Shown here: positions 51,408-62,619 of the stretch, piece by piece
Position numbering within the stretch: the first letter of the stretch is position 1
How the letters are laid out: every line of letters starts with the position of its first letter
Assembly (NCBI RefSeq): GCF_014805685.1
Contig: NC_060906.1
Location: 5,185,715-5,249,714, forward strand
Reading direction: 5' to 3'
DNA: 64,000 bases
Source: Silurus meridionalis
Lineage: Eukaryota > Chordata > Actinopteri > Siluriformes > Siluridae
Made by a program: the position numbers and the translations under genes
The notes under the pieces: model-generated
What the model was told of the DNA's origin: nothing
The model's database searches: none
The model's input: only the letters and a program-made list of their open reading frames with translations

Positions 51408-53094
51408 TGTCGAGAAAAATATTTCAATCAACCATATCTAGTGTGTTATAATCAAACTAATATTATCAAACTAAATTAACCTAATTAACTTAATAAGCAA
51501 TATAGAACTTATTAGATGAAGTTTGACAAAACCTATTTGATCTATATGTTAATCAAACCTTTATGTACATCAAGTATTAATAATAATAATAAGGTTTTAC
51601 ATGTGTGAGTAGGCTAGAAACTGACTGAATGTTATGAGTGTATGGAATAGGCAAAAAAGGACAAGAAACAAACTTGAGGGAGATTAATCGTCTTTATTGA
51701 AATAGCAGGGTGTATGGGGTTCTGCAGCAGCAGGGGACATGAAGGAGTAGTTGAATCTAGGCCCAGGTGAAGACACAGAAGCATGGACAGGGGACATAAA
51801 AGCGTAGCTTGGTCCAGGGATGGGTGAAGACACAGGAGCACGCTGGTTTGGCGGAACGGGAGAAGCAGGGAAAGAACCAGTGGTAGACCAGTGTGAAGGA
51901 TAGGGAGAAAACTGTGGTGTCGTGTCAGGAAAACAGGAGCAGTCGTGACGACGGCTGAGATCAGGGAAGTCTGTGTACTCCCATCAAGCATTGTAAGACC
52001 CCGCAATGCGAGGAGGCACGAAGGCATTAGCTGGGATATTTGGGCTGAGAGCTGTTCTAAAAATGAGTAAACTCAGCAGCAAGAGAGGAGAGCTGAAATT
52101 GGCGGTACTGTCTGCGAAGAGCACCCAGGGCCGATGGTCTGGGAGGCAGGGGTGGTTGAGCTGATCGGCGTGGTGGAGCTGGGGAATGAGACCAACAGAG
52201 ATAAGATGTTAAAAGGGAATATCATAGTGACGGTTGAGCACAAGTAAAGGATAACACTCAAGAAAATCATATACACTGAGTAACAATCAGTTCAGAATGC
52301 ACAAGTTAAAATATAACTTAGGCGCTTACAGCCATTAATTAATCAAGCATAGTACGTAAACAAACTATAAACAATGTTATAACTCAATCAAATGTAAGTA
52401 GAATAGCAGAACAGCATTATAAAAGAATAAAACATAACACTTACCCATTGCAAATGCAGGAGGACAAAATAGGCCGTAAAAAGGTTGTTCACACTTGAAA
52501 GACTGAAGAATGTATGGTTAAAACCAGAGAAAAGTAAAAGCCTTTTATACTCACTCATATTTTTTTTTAATATAAAATTATGGGCGGAAAATAAGGGAAC
52601 TGAAAAACACAGGAACTCCAAATATGGTATTGTTGAAAGAATGAACGCCAAGGCCAAAGATAAGGGGAATTGACAAGGAAGGCAAAATTCAGAGACATAA
52701 GGGGAATTATGGACAAAGAAGGTAAGACCGAGACATAAGGGGAATTCTTCAAGGTCAAGGAAGTAGAAAAAAAATAGTAAGACACGGTGGCCACAAGGTA
52801 TAAATACGAGCGTGAAACAACAGTCAGTGTACTTCTTCACTTTGGCATGCTTTATCATTTGTTGATGTGCTGTTCATTTTGATGTGAAGTACCCAGCTTT
52901 TATTGAGCTCATTGAAACCTGCATGGAATAAAGAAGTTTTGCTTTTATTCATCCAGGACTGAGGATTCTTCATTGGCGGTTTGTGTCTATTATATTTGTG
53001 TTTTCTAGAATTGGCTGAGCATTATTGGGAATCCTCTGAGCAAAGGAATCCACCCTCGATGTGTCGCCTCAGAGACGGGCTCTGAGTTCCGACA
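51408..53094 (+). repeat. 3' long terminal repeat (1.69 kb)
   Basis: Same ends as the 5' LTR. TATAAATA is at 52799-52806 and AATAAA at 52927-52932. Differences from the 5' LTR are listed with that feature; runs of G, A and T differ by one or two bases at many sites (for example 'agggaatt' against 'aggggaatt'). Confidence 0.95.
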
Positions 53095-53465
53095 CCTTCT
53101 TTCCCTTAGCCTATTTTTGCTTACCTCTCCTCCTACTCCCTTCTTTCCCTTAGCCTATTTTTGCTTACCTCTCCTCCTACTCCCTTCGTTCTCTTACCCT
53201 ATATTTGCTCATCTCTCCTCCTACTCGCTTCTTTCCCTTACCCTATTTTTGCTTACCTCTTTTCCTACTCCCTTCTTTCCCTTACCCTATTTTTGCTTAT
53301 CTCTCCTCCTACTCCCTTTTTTCTCTTACCCTATTTTTGCTTATCTCTCCTCCTGTTTCCTACTTTCTCTTACCCTGTTTTTGCTTATCTCTCCTGCCAC
53401 TCCCTTCTTTCCCTTACCCTGTTTTTGCTTATTTCTCATTCTACTCCTTTCTTATTCTTTGCAAT
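53095..53465. repeat. 44-bp pyrimidine-rich minisatellite, right part
   Basis: Continuation of the array at 36230-36796. The first four bases (CCTT) are the right target duplication of the provirus. Open frames across it are by-products. Confidence 0.95.
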
Positions 53466-55429
53466 AGAGTTTAAGTTTTTTTTTTCTGTTTCCCTCGTGT
53501 TTTTTTTGTTCATGCTGATAGACAGGCACACACACACCAGGAGAAGGCATGTGTACCCTGTATATCAGCCACTATGTGCACACCAGGTCCTACACACACG
53601 GCAGATCTGCCTCTTGTTCAGGTGTTTATATTCGGTACAGAAAGAAGCACCAAGGTTTTGCTGAGCCTATAAATGCTGACATTTATTCTCCTTAAGGTAA
53701 CAGTCTTTACTTGCAGAAGGTGAACCTAGTAAATGAAACCAAAGTGATGAAGTTCATTAAGTGTTTTGGAGAAGGGCAGACCGAGTGAATAAAAACAGAA
53801 TCAAAGCTTTCGCCCTTTCACTAATCCATGGTGGTACATGACATGACAAACCGGATGCGGTCCCTCTGGAGCTCCAGATTTCTAAGACCTCAAATGGGTT
53901 TCATTGGTATATTGGTGCTCATGAAGTTATTTATTTAGGCCATGCATAAGATTTGTTAAGTGGGTTTTTCTTCATCTTTCTCTTTTCCAAGCACATATTT
54001 TTCCTATGATAGGTACACAAGACATGCCAGGAGTAGGCATGTGCCTGTCCTGTATCATCCGCTATGGGCTCACCAGCTCCTTCCCACTCTGTATGTTTGC
54101 CTCTTGAAGTTTGAACTTGATGACAGACAGGCACAGAAGAGCCTCCAGGGGTAAGCATGTGCCCGCCCTATAGCGTCTGATGTGGGCACACAAGCTCTTC
54201 TCCACAATGTGGCTCGGTCTCATGAACAGATTTTTTTCTCTTCTTTTTCTCTTTAGAAAAATCCACAAAAGAATGTGGTTGTGTAAACAAAAGAAGAATT
54301 TACTCTACTTAAATCCATGTCCTAGATTACAGCATTCTCTGTAAAGAAAGAACGACCACGTTTGGGACTAAAACACATTCCTAAAATGTACCAGCCACAA
54401 AACAATTAAAGCACCAACATCAAACTTTGTTTTTTGCATGTTTAAGTTCCATGCCAGAGTCTAAATGAACTTTACGGTTACAGATCCTGTGCTTGCACAG
54501 TGTGTACACGAGTGCATGTGATTACATGATGGAGTTCATGTATTCAGAAGAGAAGGGCAGATGAATGAATGAGTGCATAGTGATGAAGTTTGTGTAGTGG
54601 TGTGGAGAAGGGTGGACCGAGTGAATGTGTGCACAGCATGATAGAAATGACCAAGCTTTAAAGTACCCATGAGCACTGAGAATTAGTTTCCACCATGTTT
54701 GAGCACCAGGTTTGTATCTAAATGAATCTCTAGTGTACAGAGACTGGGCATACAGAAGGCTGTTGGTAAGGATTTTTAACTGCATGAAAGGTGAGTATTT
54801 CTTTATGTACAAGCATGTAAAGAATCGTGCTGTTTTTATTCCCAAACTCAATTTGTGATTCTTTTTGCAAGTGGAGGTCAAGTGGAGCCACTGCTGATTC
54901 CCAGCTCTCCCTCTCCACAGTAAATGACAGTTAAGTATTCTATGAAATATCAGCTCTCTATATGCAGAAAATAAGTGTATATAGATATCTGATTGGTATG
55001 TTTATCAGTATTCATGCAGTGTTGGGAACCTTTGCATAAATACTGATAAACACCAATCATTGCTGTGCTGCATGCCAGAGAAACGCATTTGTCCATGCAT
55101 TTTGTTCTGGACCACTTTCTTATGGAGAGTTCCTACTAAAATAACAAATTTATTACGAGTAACTACTTACTCGTGGTTTCTTTTCTCATCTTTTGTATTA
55201 ATACGCTGTGTTGTTTATATACGCTCCTGAGGTTCGAGTGGCCACTGTTTCTGCCCCTCTCCTCTCCGTGATCTTCCCACTTCGTCCAGGCCTGCCTCAT
55301 GTATAGTGTTCTCTTCGGTGGGAGGCCACTCTGTGCAGCTTGGTACGGTTTCTCATCAACGCCTTGGGTGGTTCCATGAAATTCCGGAGCAAGAACGGGA
55401 GCTTTGAGGATGTATATGACAAGAATTTA
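53466..55429. repeat. Diverged local duplications, no gene recognised
   Basis: Three diverged units at about 53521, 54011 and 54123 share 'aggcatgtg', 'ctgtat..c..c.atg.gc.cacca' and 'tgcctcttg'. A second pair (53755-53790 and 54580-54640) shares 'gtgatgaagtt' and 'gagaagggcagaccgagtgaat'. Weak relatives of the 31.1-33.2 kb segments are also present. Frames of 60-120 codons on both strands show no motif. Confidence 0.45.
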
Positions 55430-55615
55430 TGTCAACAGACTGCTACATTGACTTAGGACTCCATATCATACAGTTTGCTTACGACACTGTTGTGGTGGGC
55501 CTGATCTCCAACAACTGCCTACCTACAGGAGGTTAAATACCTGTAGAGATGGTGCTAGGAGAACAACCTTCTCCTGAACGTCAGCAAGACAGTTGATAGT
55601 ACGGAAGCCGAGGAG
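55430..55615 (+). mobile_element. LINE reverse transcriptase scrap
   Basis: About 60 codons around HIIQFAYDTVVVGLISNN resemble the FADDTxVVGLIS active-site region of L2/Rex-like reverse transcriptases, with the first aspartate replaced by tyrosine, then frame changes into KTVDS-type sequence. Isolated fragment. Confidence 0.5.
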
Positions 55616-55639
55616 CTTTCGGAGGTTGTAACGCGCACG

Positions 55640-56790
55640 GTTGCCAAGCTCGATATAACTTTGCGGGCTCGTGTCCCAACCTCCGCCGGGTTCTTCACTT
55701 TTTTCCCGACAAACACACCGAGTGTCTAAGACATGCGTTACAACTTACTCAGCCCGCCCCTTCACCCCCACTTCTACTGTGTATTCCCACATTTTTGGGC
55801 GGAAAGAATATGGTTATGAGGCTATGCATCAGGTTGAAGAGATACTTGCCACCTATCTCCCTCCCGTAGTTGTCTCTTCCCTTAAGACCCCGACATTACT
55901 CACGAAGCCCCTACGTAATACATCTGCGCTCGTGTGTAAAGCCTATGCTTCAGCAGGTCAAGCTGCTGCCTGCACACCATGGCTGTGTTGCAGGCATATC
56001 AGGCTGACCTGCTGTGTGAGTTGTATGTGGGGTGCCAGACGGTTATTTTGATGAGCTTCGCCGTCGGGATCTGGCTCTCAGAGCCACTAAGGAGACCGCT
56101 AGGGCCATTGCCCGGTCTATGGCTGCCCTGGTGTCTACAGAAAGGCACCTGTGGCTCACGATATTAGACATGACTGGTAGGGACAGGGCAGTATTGCTGG
56201 ATGCTTCGCTAACTCCTTCCTGCCTTTTCGTCGATTCCGTACATTCGGTGGTTGAGAGGTTTCAGGAAAATAAGAAACAGGTGGCGGCATTCCAGCGTTA
56301 CCTCTCACGCCGCTCACATGGGGCTTCTCGGCGGGCTCAGCCCCAGCCGCAGCCCTCCGTCTCCCATCAGAAGGTTCATAAACGCAGTGTCGCGACACTC
56401 TGCCACTATCCCACTATCTCCCACTCGTGAGCTGACAGATCTGAGGACTGTCATTTCTAACAGGAAGGCTTCGGCGAAGAGATCCTGACAGGGAACTTTT
56501 TGGGGATCTGGCTGTGGTGGGGCATGTCACCAGACCAGGAGAAGCTCAATTGTCTCTGCCCGGTGCGTGCACTTGACACCTACGTCCACAGGACGGGTCC
56601 TTGGAGAAGGTCCCATCAGCTGCTCGTCTGCTACGGCTCTCCCAAGCAAGGCCTCCCAGCTAATAAACCTCTGGCGTCCTTGCAGCGCTTCCTTATCCCT
56701 TACAGAAGCTGCCGCTGGCTTTTCTCATATGCGCTTTATACTCCTGGTCGTGACGTCAACTCATCGGTGACGACCAGCGTCCAATTTTGA
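55640..56790 (+). mobile_element. DIRS-like retroelement, deleted
   Basis: The first part encodes a Gag-like protein: after frame changes, AVLQAYQADLLCELYVG, then LALRATKETARAIARSMAAL and ERHLWLTILDMTGRDRAVLL, then VVERFQENKKQVAAFQRYL (56032-56430). This resembles the LAP2-alpha-like Gag of fish DIRS elements. Directly after, at 56540-56650, CPVRALDTYVHRTGPWRRSH with QLLVCYGSPKQGLPANKPL is the tyrosine-recombinase N-terminal part of the same kind of element. Reverse transcriptase and RNase H are missing, so a deletion of several kb joins gag to the recombinase. The downstream catalytic region is lost. Confidence 0.65.
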
Positions 56791-56879
56791 CTGATTACAC
56801 ATTATTCAGAGCATGAACACTCAGGTGGTTCCCAAAGTGTTTCGACGCGCGTCTCATGCCCTCAGGGAACTAGGGTTAC

Positions 56880-57160
56880 ATACTCTGTATTTATGTGTAT
56901 GTGATACATTTGATTTGATTTGATAAATGGACATTTGGTGCAACCCAGATGAGAATGGGTTCCCTCTTGAGTCTGGTTCCAATCAAGGTTTGTTCCTTAT
57001 GCCATCTAGGGGAGTTTTTCCTTGCCACAGACGCCACCAGCTTGCTCAACAAACTTATTAATAAAGAACATATTCACTTTTAATCACCACATTATATGTG
57101 TAAAGCTGCTTAGAGACAATGTTCATTAAAAGCGCAATAAAAATATAAATGCATTGAATA
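56880..57160 (+). mobile_element. Common fish LINE/SINE 3' tail
   Basis: Contains the conserved 'gcaacccagatgagaatggg', 'tctggttcc', 'ggagtttttccttgccac' and 'gtaaagctgcttagagacaatg' blocks, followed by AAAGCGCAATAAAAATATAAATGCATTGAATA. This is the recurring 3' region of an abundant teleost retroposon whose family name I am not certain of. Confidence 0.6.
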
Positions 57161-57168
57161 AAGGTGGA

Positions 57169-57268
57169 NNNNNNNNNNNNNNNNNNNNNNNNNNNNNNNN
57201 NNNNNNNNNNNNNNNNNNNNNNNNNNNNNNNNNNNNNNNNNNNNNNNNNNNNNNNNNNNNNNNNNNNN
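57169..57268. other. Assembly gap (100 N)
   Basis: Exactly 100 N; it hides the upstream part of the Ig V-like exon and anything before it. Confidence 0.99.
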
Positions 57269-57545
57269 AAATACCCAGAATCCCTCAGGAGTTATTCCAA
57301 GTTTCTCTGCAGGAGGCACGCAGCTGCTGTATGTCCTTATAAAGTGTCTGTTACAGAAAGTAGAAAAGATTTAAATTTTGGGAAATTCTCCCTGTATGAT
57401 GACAGAACAGAACAAATCTTCACTGTGAGTATTAGAAATGTAACTAAAACAGACTCTGGTGAATTCTGGTGTGGAGCAGGAGCAGCCTGGACATCTGATT
57501 ATGTATACAAGGTTTATTTCACACAGATTAACCTGACAGTTACTG
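57269..57545 (+). CDS. Ig V-like exon (pIgR/CD300 family), partial
   Basis: From the gap edge the frame gives KFLCRRHAAAVCPYKVSVTE (two cysteines), then KFSLYDDRTEQIFTVSIRNV, TKTDSGEFWCGAGAAWTSDY and FTQINLTVTG, ending at a consensus donor ACTG|GTGAGT in phase 1. D-S-G-x-[FY]-W-C-G with an additional cysteine pair in the C strand is characteristic of CD300/CMRF35-like and polymeric-Ig-receptor-like V domains. These are cell-surface receptors, tandemly amplified in fish. The N-terminal cysteine and leader exon lie in or beyond the gap; downstream exons (transmembrane, tail) are not seen before the transposon at 57.97 kb. Could be a partial gene or a pseudogene. Confidence 0.75.
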
Positions 57546-57967
57546 GTGAGTTTGTTGAGACACGGAAACACACTGCATTAATTATTGAGACATAAGCGAG
57601 ACTTTATGTGAGGCATAAAAAAGTGCACATCCTAACCAGGACTAGCCTGTGATATTTTGGTGATTATAATTAATGGCGTTACAAATTGAGCAGTTATTTC
57701 TAGAAAGAAGTACTAGAACTGATGTAGCTGCAATTCTGACTCCTCCTGCAGATTTTTTATTACGCTCAGAGTCTGTTTTCTGTTTTTGCTCTGCACATGT
57801 ATATTTACTTCACTTCCTAAAATTATCAAATGTATAAGGAGCAGTCAGTATTACACTGGTACAGTTACACTTGTACAAAGTGTAACCTGTAGTGTTTTTC
57901 ATCTGTACTGTTATATACTAGATTCACTCACTTCATGATATTAAGTGAACTAACCCTTTAAGCATAC
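57546..57967. other. Intron-like sequence after the Ig exon
   Basis: No further exon or motif found up to the transposon gene on the other strand. Confidence 0.4.
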
Positions 57968-60243
57968 CTTTTGAAATCTGATGAGCTGATCTACAGCTTG
58001 AAACGCAGAAAGCTTTCCGGCCTCTCTACCTTGTGCAGATGGTGGTAGCAGATGTAGCAGCAGCAAAATGGCAGACATATCACTGTCCCAGCCTACAAAT
58101 AAGTAAATAAAAACCTGGTTTACATTATGCCATAGCATAGCATTCAACATGACAACTTGCACCATTACGAAAATGTACACTACACACCTACATAACCCAC
58201 AATAACAAGTAAAACAGTTCCATTCATACCATTCTCAACTTCAGCAGCTGACTCAGCATTGCACATCAAATCCAAGAGTTCTGTGGTGGGTACAAGTCCA
58301 TGGCTTTCCTTTATTACTTTTGCTTTAAAAGTGGTTGGCCACTTCTCCAAAAATTTGTTGGCCGTGGCCTCACCAAACAGAAATCTGAAATCTTGTTCTA
58401 TCTGCAATGTAACACACAAAAGTGATGAGTGATACATAATGCTACATTGGATATTTTGGTGATGCTGTGAATTAAGATGTCATACCAGTCCTGGTGTATC
58501 CAGAAATCGTGGGAAGACCAAGAAGACATTTGATGATTTGGCTTTATCGTTGACCATTGCTTGCCGATATATGAAAGTCATTTTCATTTTGTCACGGACA
58601 GTCTTTTCATCAGCAGAGTGTCTCAAAACAGCAATAGCTGCTTCCACATCCTCATCAGATGGCTCTCTGTCAAAGGTGGAGGGCTGACAAACACGACCTG
58701 GCCCACCAACTTAAGACAAAATAAAATGTTAAAAACTTTCTGTACAATTCACAGGTCACCAATATAATCACGTCACTGATCAGTAAACATACCTTTAGGA
58801 GATTTGCTGACTGAGGTACCTCTTTACTCTGCTGTTTTTCTTTGTATGGTCTTCAATCGCCATGCAAGGTATCCTGAACCACTCTCTGGATCGTAGTAAT
58901 GTTCCTTATTGATTATAAATACATTTTAAAGGAGTACTATTAACATTTCAAAGAGTGAATATGTGCATAATGTTACAATAACCCATTTACTTACATATCC
59001 ATGTTGTGAGTATGGGTCTTCTAGATAGGGAAACAAAGCTACTATCCCCTGTGCATACATCATGAATACAAACATATGTATGATACATACATATGAATTC
59101 AAAGGTAACATCACACTCAAATGACATTGCACAACACAATTTACATAATTAATATTTATAAAATAATATCAATGTTTATTTACAGCCCAGCTATATGCTT
59201 AATGCTTACCCATGTGTTTCTGTCATCTCAGCAGCAAGTATGTTAATCATCTGTCTTCTGGTGGCATCTGTCAGGGATTTGGTTTTTCCATACTCTTTCA
59301 TAATTTGTTCACCACCAGGCTTTGATGTTAAGATTTTTTCAATCAAGTATAGGTGGAAATGTGCTTTCTGTTATTGTAAAACCATATGTGATAATGATTG
59401 AAAAAAAGTGTTATCTAAAGAACACTATCCATGGTGAAACAACATTCAGATTGGACAATTTAAGCAACTTGGACTTAGCAATTTCCACCACTTACCGCTT
59501 TTGCCTCGTAGTGTATGTGGCATGGCCTTTTAGGATGGCTTCCTTCGGCAGCGGCTTCTTCTTCAACAGGGTCACACAGCGTGTAATTCAGGATGATGGT
59601 TTCATCAGATGTACCCGAGCATGATGATAATTGAGAGGCACCTGTTCATTATGAAATTGGAACAAAATATAGAAACATACTACAAGAAAAAGTTACTGGT
59701 ATTTGAGGACAATAAATGTTCTCATTCCAGCCTTTACACTAAACAAACTAATTTGTGAATTGTCTGAATAAATACCAAGTCCTCCATTGCCCAGCATGAT
59801 TCTCAGAGTTCCAGGTGACTCCTTCACTATTTCTTCAAAAACCTCTGCGTCAACTTCTGTGCCTGACTGGTCATACACCTTAATGTCTGGCTGCGTGCTT
59901 TCTGGTATGTTGAATTTTAGACACGCTGTTTAAAAAATTTAATAAAAAACATGCATTCCCTTCTCACAAGATTTAAAGTTCATATTTAAGTTTGCCTCAT
60001 GTATTTACTAAATGATGAAGACAAGTATCTGCAGCCAATTTTATGTAACTGAAGAGAAAATGATTATTGACCTAACTAGATATAATAACATAATTGGTTA
60101 AAGCTGTATTCTTTTGTCATTGTGTGATGTATATGCTATAGCTTTAACCTAATTTACCCACCTTTTTTCAAGAAAGCATCGAATTTCAGCTCAGACATCT
60201 TGACGTACTTCTGCTCTTTCCCGAATTGAACACGCAACAGCAT
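57968..60243 (-). pseudogene. SAMD3-like transposon gene, nine exons, truncated
   Basis: Minus-strand exons: 60162-60243 (ATG 60241-60243, MLLRVQFGKEQKYVKMSELK), 59776-59925 (CLKFNIPESTQPDIKVYDQS), 59496-59641, 59210-about 59345 (KILTSKPGGEQIMKEYGKTK), 58995-59048 (GIVALFPYLEDPYSQHGY), 58793-58904 (EHYYDPESGSGYLAWRLKTI), 58486-58709 (EPSDEDVEAAIAVLRHSADE), 58230-58401 (IEQDFRFLFGEATANKFLEK), 57968-58092 (KLSAFQAVDQLIRFQK). GT-AG borders are preserved. The first 75 residues look ubiquitin/PB1-like. A TAA at 58824-58826 (minus sense) interrupts exon 6, and the acceptors of exons 4 and 5 look eroded. The final exon type (seen at 27073) is missing. The gene starts about 0.9 kb inside a CACTA-like terminus, supporting a transposon origin. 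Function unknown. Confidence 0.65.
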
Positions 60244-61127
60244 TTTGCCCCTGTTAACAAAGAAAATGTATATTCAAAATCATAATTTAGGGCTGGTTCA
60301 ACTAAGAGTTACCTATCCATTTCTCTCATGCATTACTTAGATGTTACACTGCAATTACAAATGGCGGCTGAAGAAGACAAAGTTGTGCTGGTTGAATATA
60401 ATGTTAATGTATATTCAACCATATAACGAATATTTTCTGCAGCAAATTAAAGCTAGTTAAAGTTAAGAGGCACGGTCTCCAATTAGCTACCAAATAACTG
60501 TTTCAAAGTTAGCTAGCTCATTAGCTATTTTAGTTCGAACAGTAACCCGTTAAAATTGTTAAGCCATGTTAAACAAATACGCCATGCGATCAGTGATCTA
60601 AGTTATCGTTTTATAAGGCCAACATTAACTATCAGATGCATGCTAACATTACCAGTATATATAAAAAAAAACCTAGATTAACATTGCCTGGGAAGCTAAA
60701 AAATACATTACATTATTCTGACCAACTTCATTCATGAAAATATTGCAGCACATAAGAAAACAGTTACCGATACGGATTGCTATAACTTGTAATATGACCT
60801 CACACTTTTAAAATTATGTAAAGTTAAAAAATACCGTTTTGGTGTGGACAACAAAGGATATTACTTACCTAGCAATATCAGTGATCTAGCGTTGCTCCTT
60901 CACAATCTTCCTCCACCGAAATTCGTGCTAACCGTTTGAGAAGCACAGCAGAGTGGCGGGTATTCATCACTGTTGTAGAGTTAAAATTGTCACTGCGTTT
61001 CTGCAGATTTTTACACTCACTTTTAACTCCACTGATAGAGCAACTTTACTCCCCAAAGTGTTGAAAATACTCTATCTGGGTTAAAATAACTTTACTCTGA
61101 AATATTAACACCCCATTTTTTACTGTG
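60244..61127 (-). mobile_element. CACTA-like 5' terminus and promoter region of the SAMD3-like gene
   Basis: On the minus strand the element begins CACAGTAAAAAATGGGG at 61127, followed by AGAGTAAAG, TTTTAACCC and AGAGTTAAA words in both orientations (60965-61110). The tail just outside is TAG, as at the 28435 end. The rest is AT-rich; the interval probably holds the promoter and a 5' intron. Confidence 0.6.

Positions 61128-61186
<59 letters not shown>
61128..61186. repeat. (GATA)n microsatellite
   Basis: About 14 units abut the CACTA-like terminus directly, so the element may have inserted at the edge of a GATA tract. Confidence 0.95.
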
Positions 61187-62014
61187 CAACAAAGAAAAAC
61201 TAATAATAGAGAAAGTGTTTGAATTCATTGTGCTGGATGATCAACACCTACCTCTTGCTGAGGATGTGGATTTTAACACTTAATGGAGTTTTGGAGACAC
61301 GATTCTGTCCCAAATAAGTACAAGAAAGTGAGTGAATTCATTTTGAAATGTTTGGAAAATGTTTCCATGATCAGATTTACATCTGGAGCTCAGATGTGTG
61401 TCCTGTATATCATCATTAAGCCTGATTACTGAATTATTTTATTCTGATCTCTGGCATAATATATATATAGTATATAATATATATCTAACAGCAAACTGGG
61501 TATTTATAGGTATTTATACTTTGGAGTTGTTTTTGAGTTAAAAACACTTGACGTATGGATTTTTCTTCTGTAAGCTTTTCGTGTGTAACTCCACCAGAAG
61601 CGCAGGAAAACGAGGCAGCAGAGCATTAAGCAGCGCTCATACTGAGCTAGGGATTAAAATCTGAACTAAAGATAGACTAAAGACACCAGGAAATGTTACA
61701 TGTCCATGGGGAAATCATTCTTATTAGTAAATCATTATTGGAACAGGTCAAAGCCATGCCAGTCACTGATAATGTAGGAAACTATCCAGCTAGTCAATTA
61801 CTTGGTCACGACTGTCAGCACTCACTTGAATGACTTTGTACACAAGAATGAACTCATAAATGTTCTTTTTTTATATTATATCTGATTCAGGGAAACTTTT
61901 GTACAGGAGACACACCCTTGCTGAGTGACAGTAAGAACTATCAATTTTATATGTATTTTCACTGTATATAGTATAGGAATCATTCAAGATCCCAACTCTC
62001 TACACTTTGTTGCA
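61187..62014. other. No gene recognised
   Basis: AT-rich with a short (TA)n at about 61461-61484. No supportable reading frame. Confidence 0.4.
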
Positions 62015-62025
62015 GCTGATGGATA

Positions 62026-62270
62026 ACATACACTGATCAGCCATTGTAATTAAAGCACTGACAGGTGAAGGGAATAACACTGATTACTGGGGCACATGTT
62101 AAAGGGTGGGATATATTAGACTATTAGGGAATTGCCTAATGGCAGTGGCCTCTTTCAGCAGGATCATGTGCCCTGAAACACTTCACATATTGTTCAGGAA
62201 CGGTTTGAGGAACATGGCACAGTTCAAGGTGTTAACTTGGCCTCCAAGTTCCTGAATATCGTTGAATTTG
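62026..62270 (+). mobile_element. Tc1-like element, internally deleted
   Basis: Starts with the Tc1-like terminal sequence ACACTGATCAGCCATTGTAA and 'gggtgggatatatta', then jumps into the transposase end: 'cctaatggcagtggcctctttcagcaggatcatg' (the LFQQD-type catalytic region) and 'ttcaggaacggtttgaggaac'. About 0.9 kb of transposase is missing. Confidence 0.65.
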
Positions 62271-62619
62271 AACAGATAAATCAGGATTGTATTGATGTGA
62301 CTTTAAAAGTTATGCCTCCTAAAACTACAATTTTGATAATAACAATTTATCTATACATTTGAAGGTGAAAGAAGAATTCAAAAGGTTAACAGCAGTTGAT
62401 CTGGAAATGTGATGTGTTGGTTGGGGACAGTGTGATGATGTAGTCTGGCATTTGTGTGCAGAGTGGGCTGAATAAAGAGGGTTTTAAGGATCAGAAAGGG
62501 GTGTTCAGTACTATAAGACAATACCAGGGGGACACTCCTGAAGTCCACTGTGATCTCCCCAGTCTTAATTATATAGCACAATTTTTCAAATGCTAATTCT
62601 GATTGCTTGGAATAGAACC
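62271..62619. other. No gene recognised
   Basis: Sequence between the two Tc1-like remnants. The minus-strand frame 62378-62653 shows no motif. Confidence 0.35.

Larger units (their letters stand above)
36797..53094 (+). mobile_element. Large endogenous retrovirus (16.3 kb provirus)
   Basis: Complete provirus: 5' LTR 36797-38496, leader, gag, pro-pol, env, two post-env ORFs, polypurine tract, 3' LTR 51408-53094. The flanking CCTT (36793-36796 and 53095-53098) is a 4-bp target duplication. Gamma-type env, one CCHC knuckle and gag and pro in one frame across a TGA place it near gamma/epsilon retroviruses. The long leader with ORFs, and extra ORFs after env, recall the layout of epsilonretroviruses. 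At 16.3 kb it is larger than typical retroviruses (8-13 kb). All main genes carry frame breaks in this assembly. Confidence 0.95.

Noticed and set aside
51632..52027. 131-codon minus-strand ORF in the LTR (and its partner at 37024-37412)
   Set aside because: It lies in U3 on the antisense strand, differs between LTRs by frame changes, and has no recognisable motif.
61046..61228. ORF with Ile-Tyr-Leu-Ser repeats
   Set aside because: Translation of the (GATA)n tract on the minus strand.
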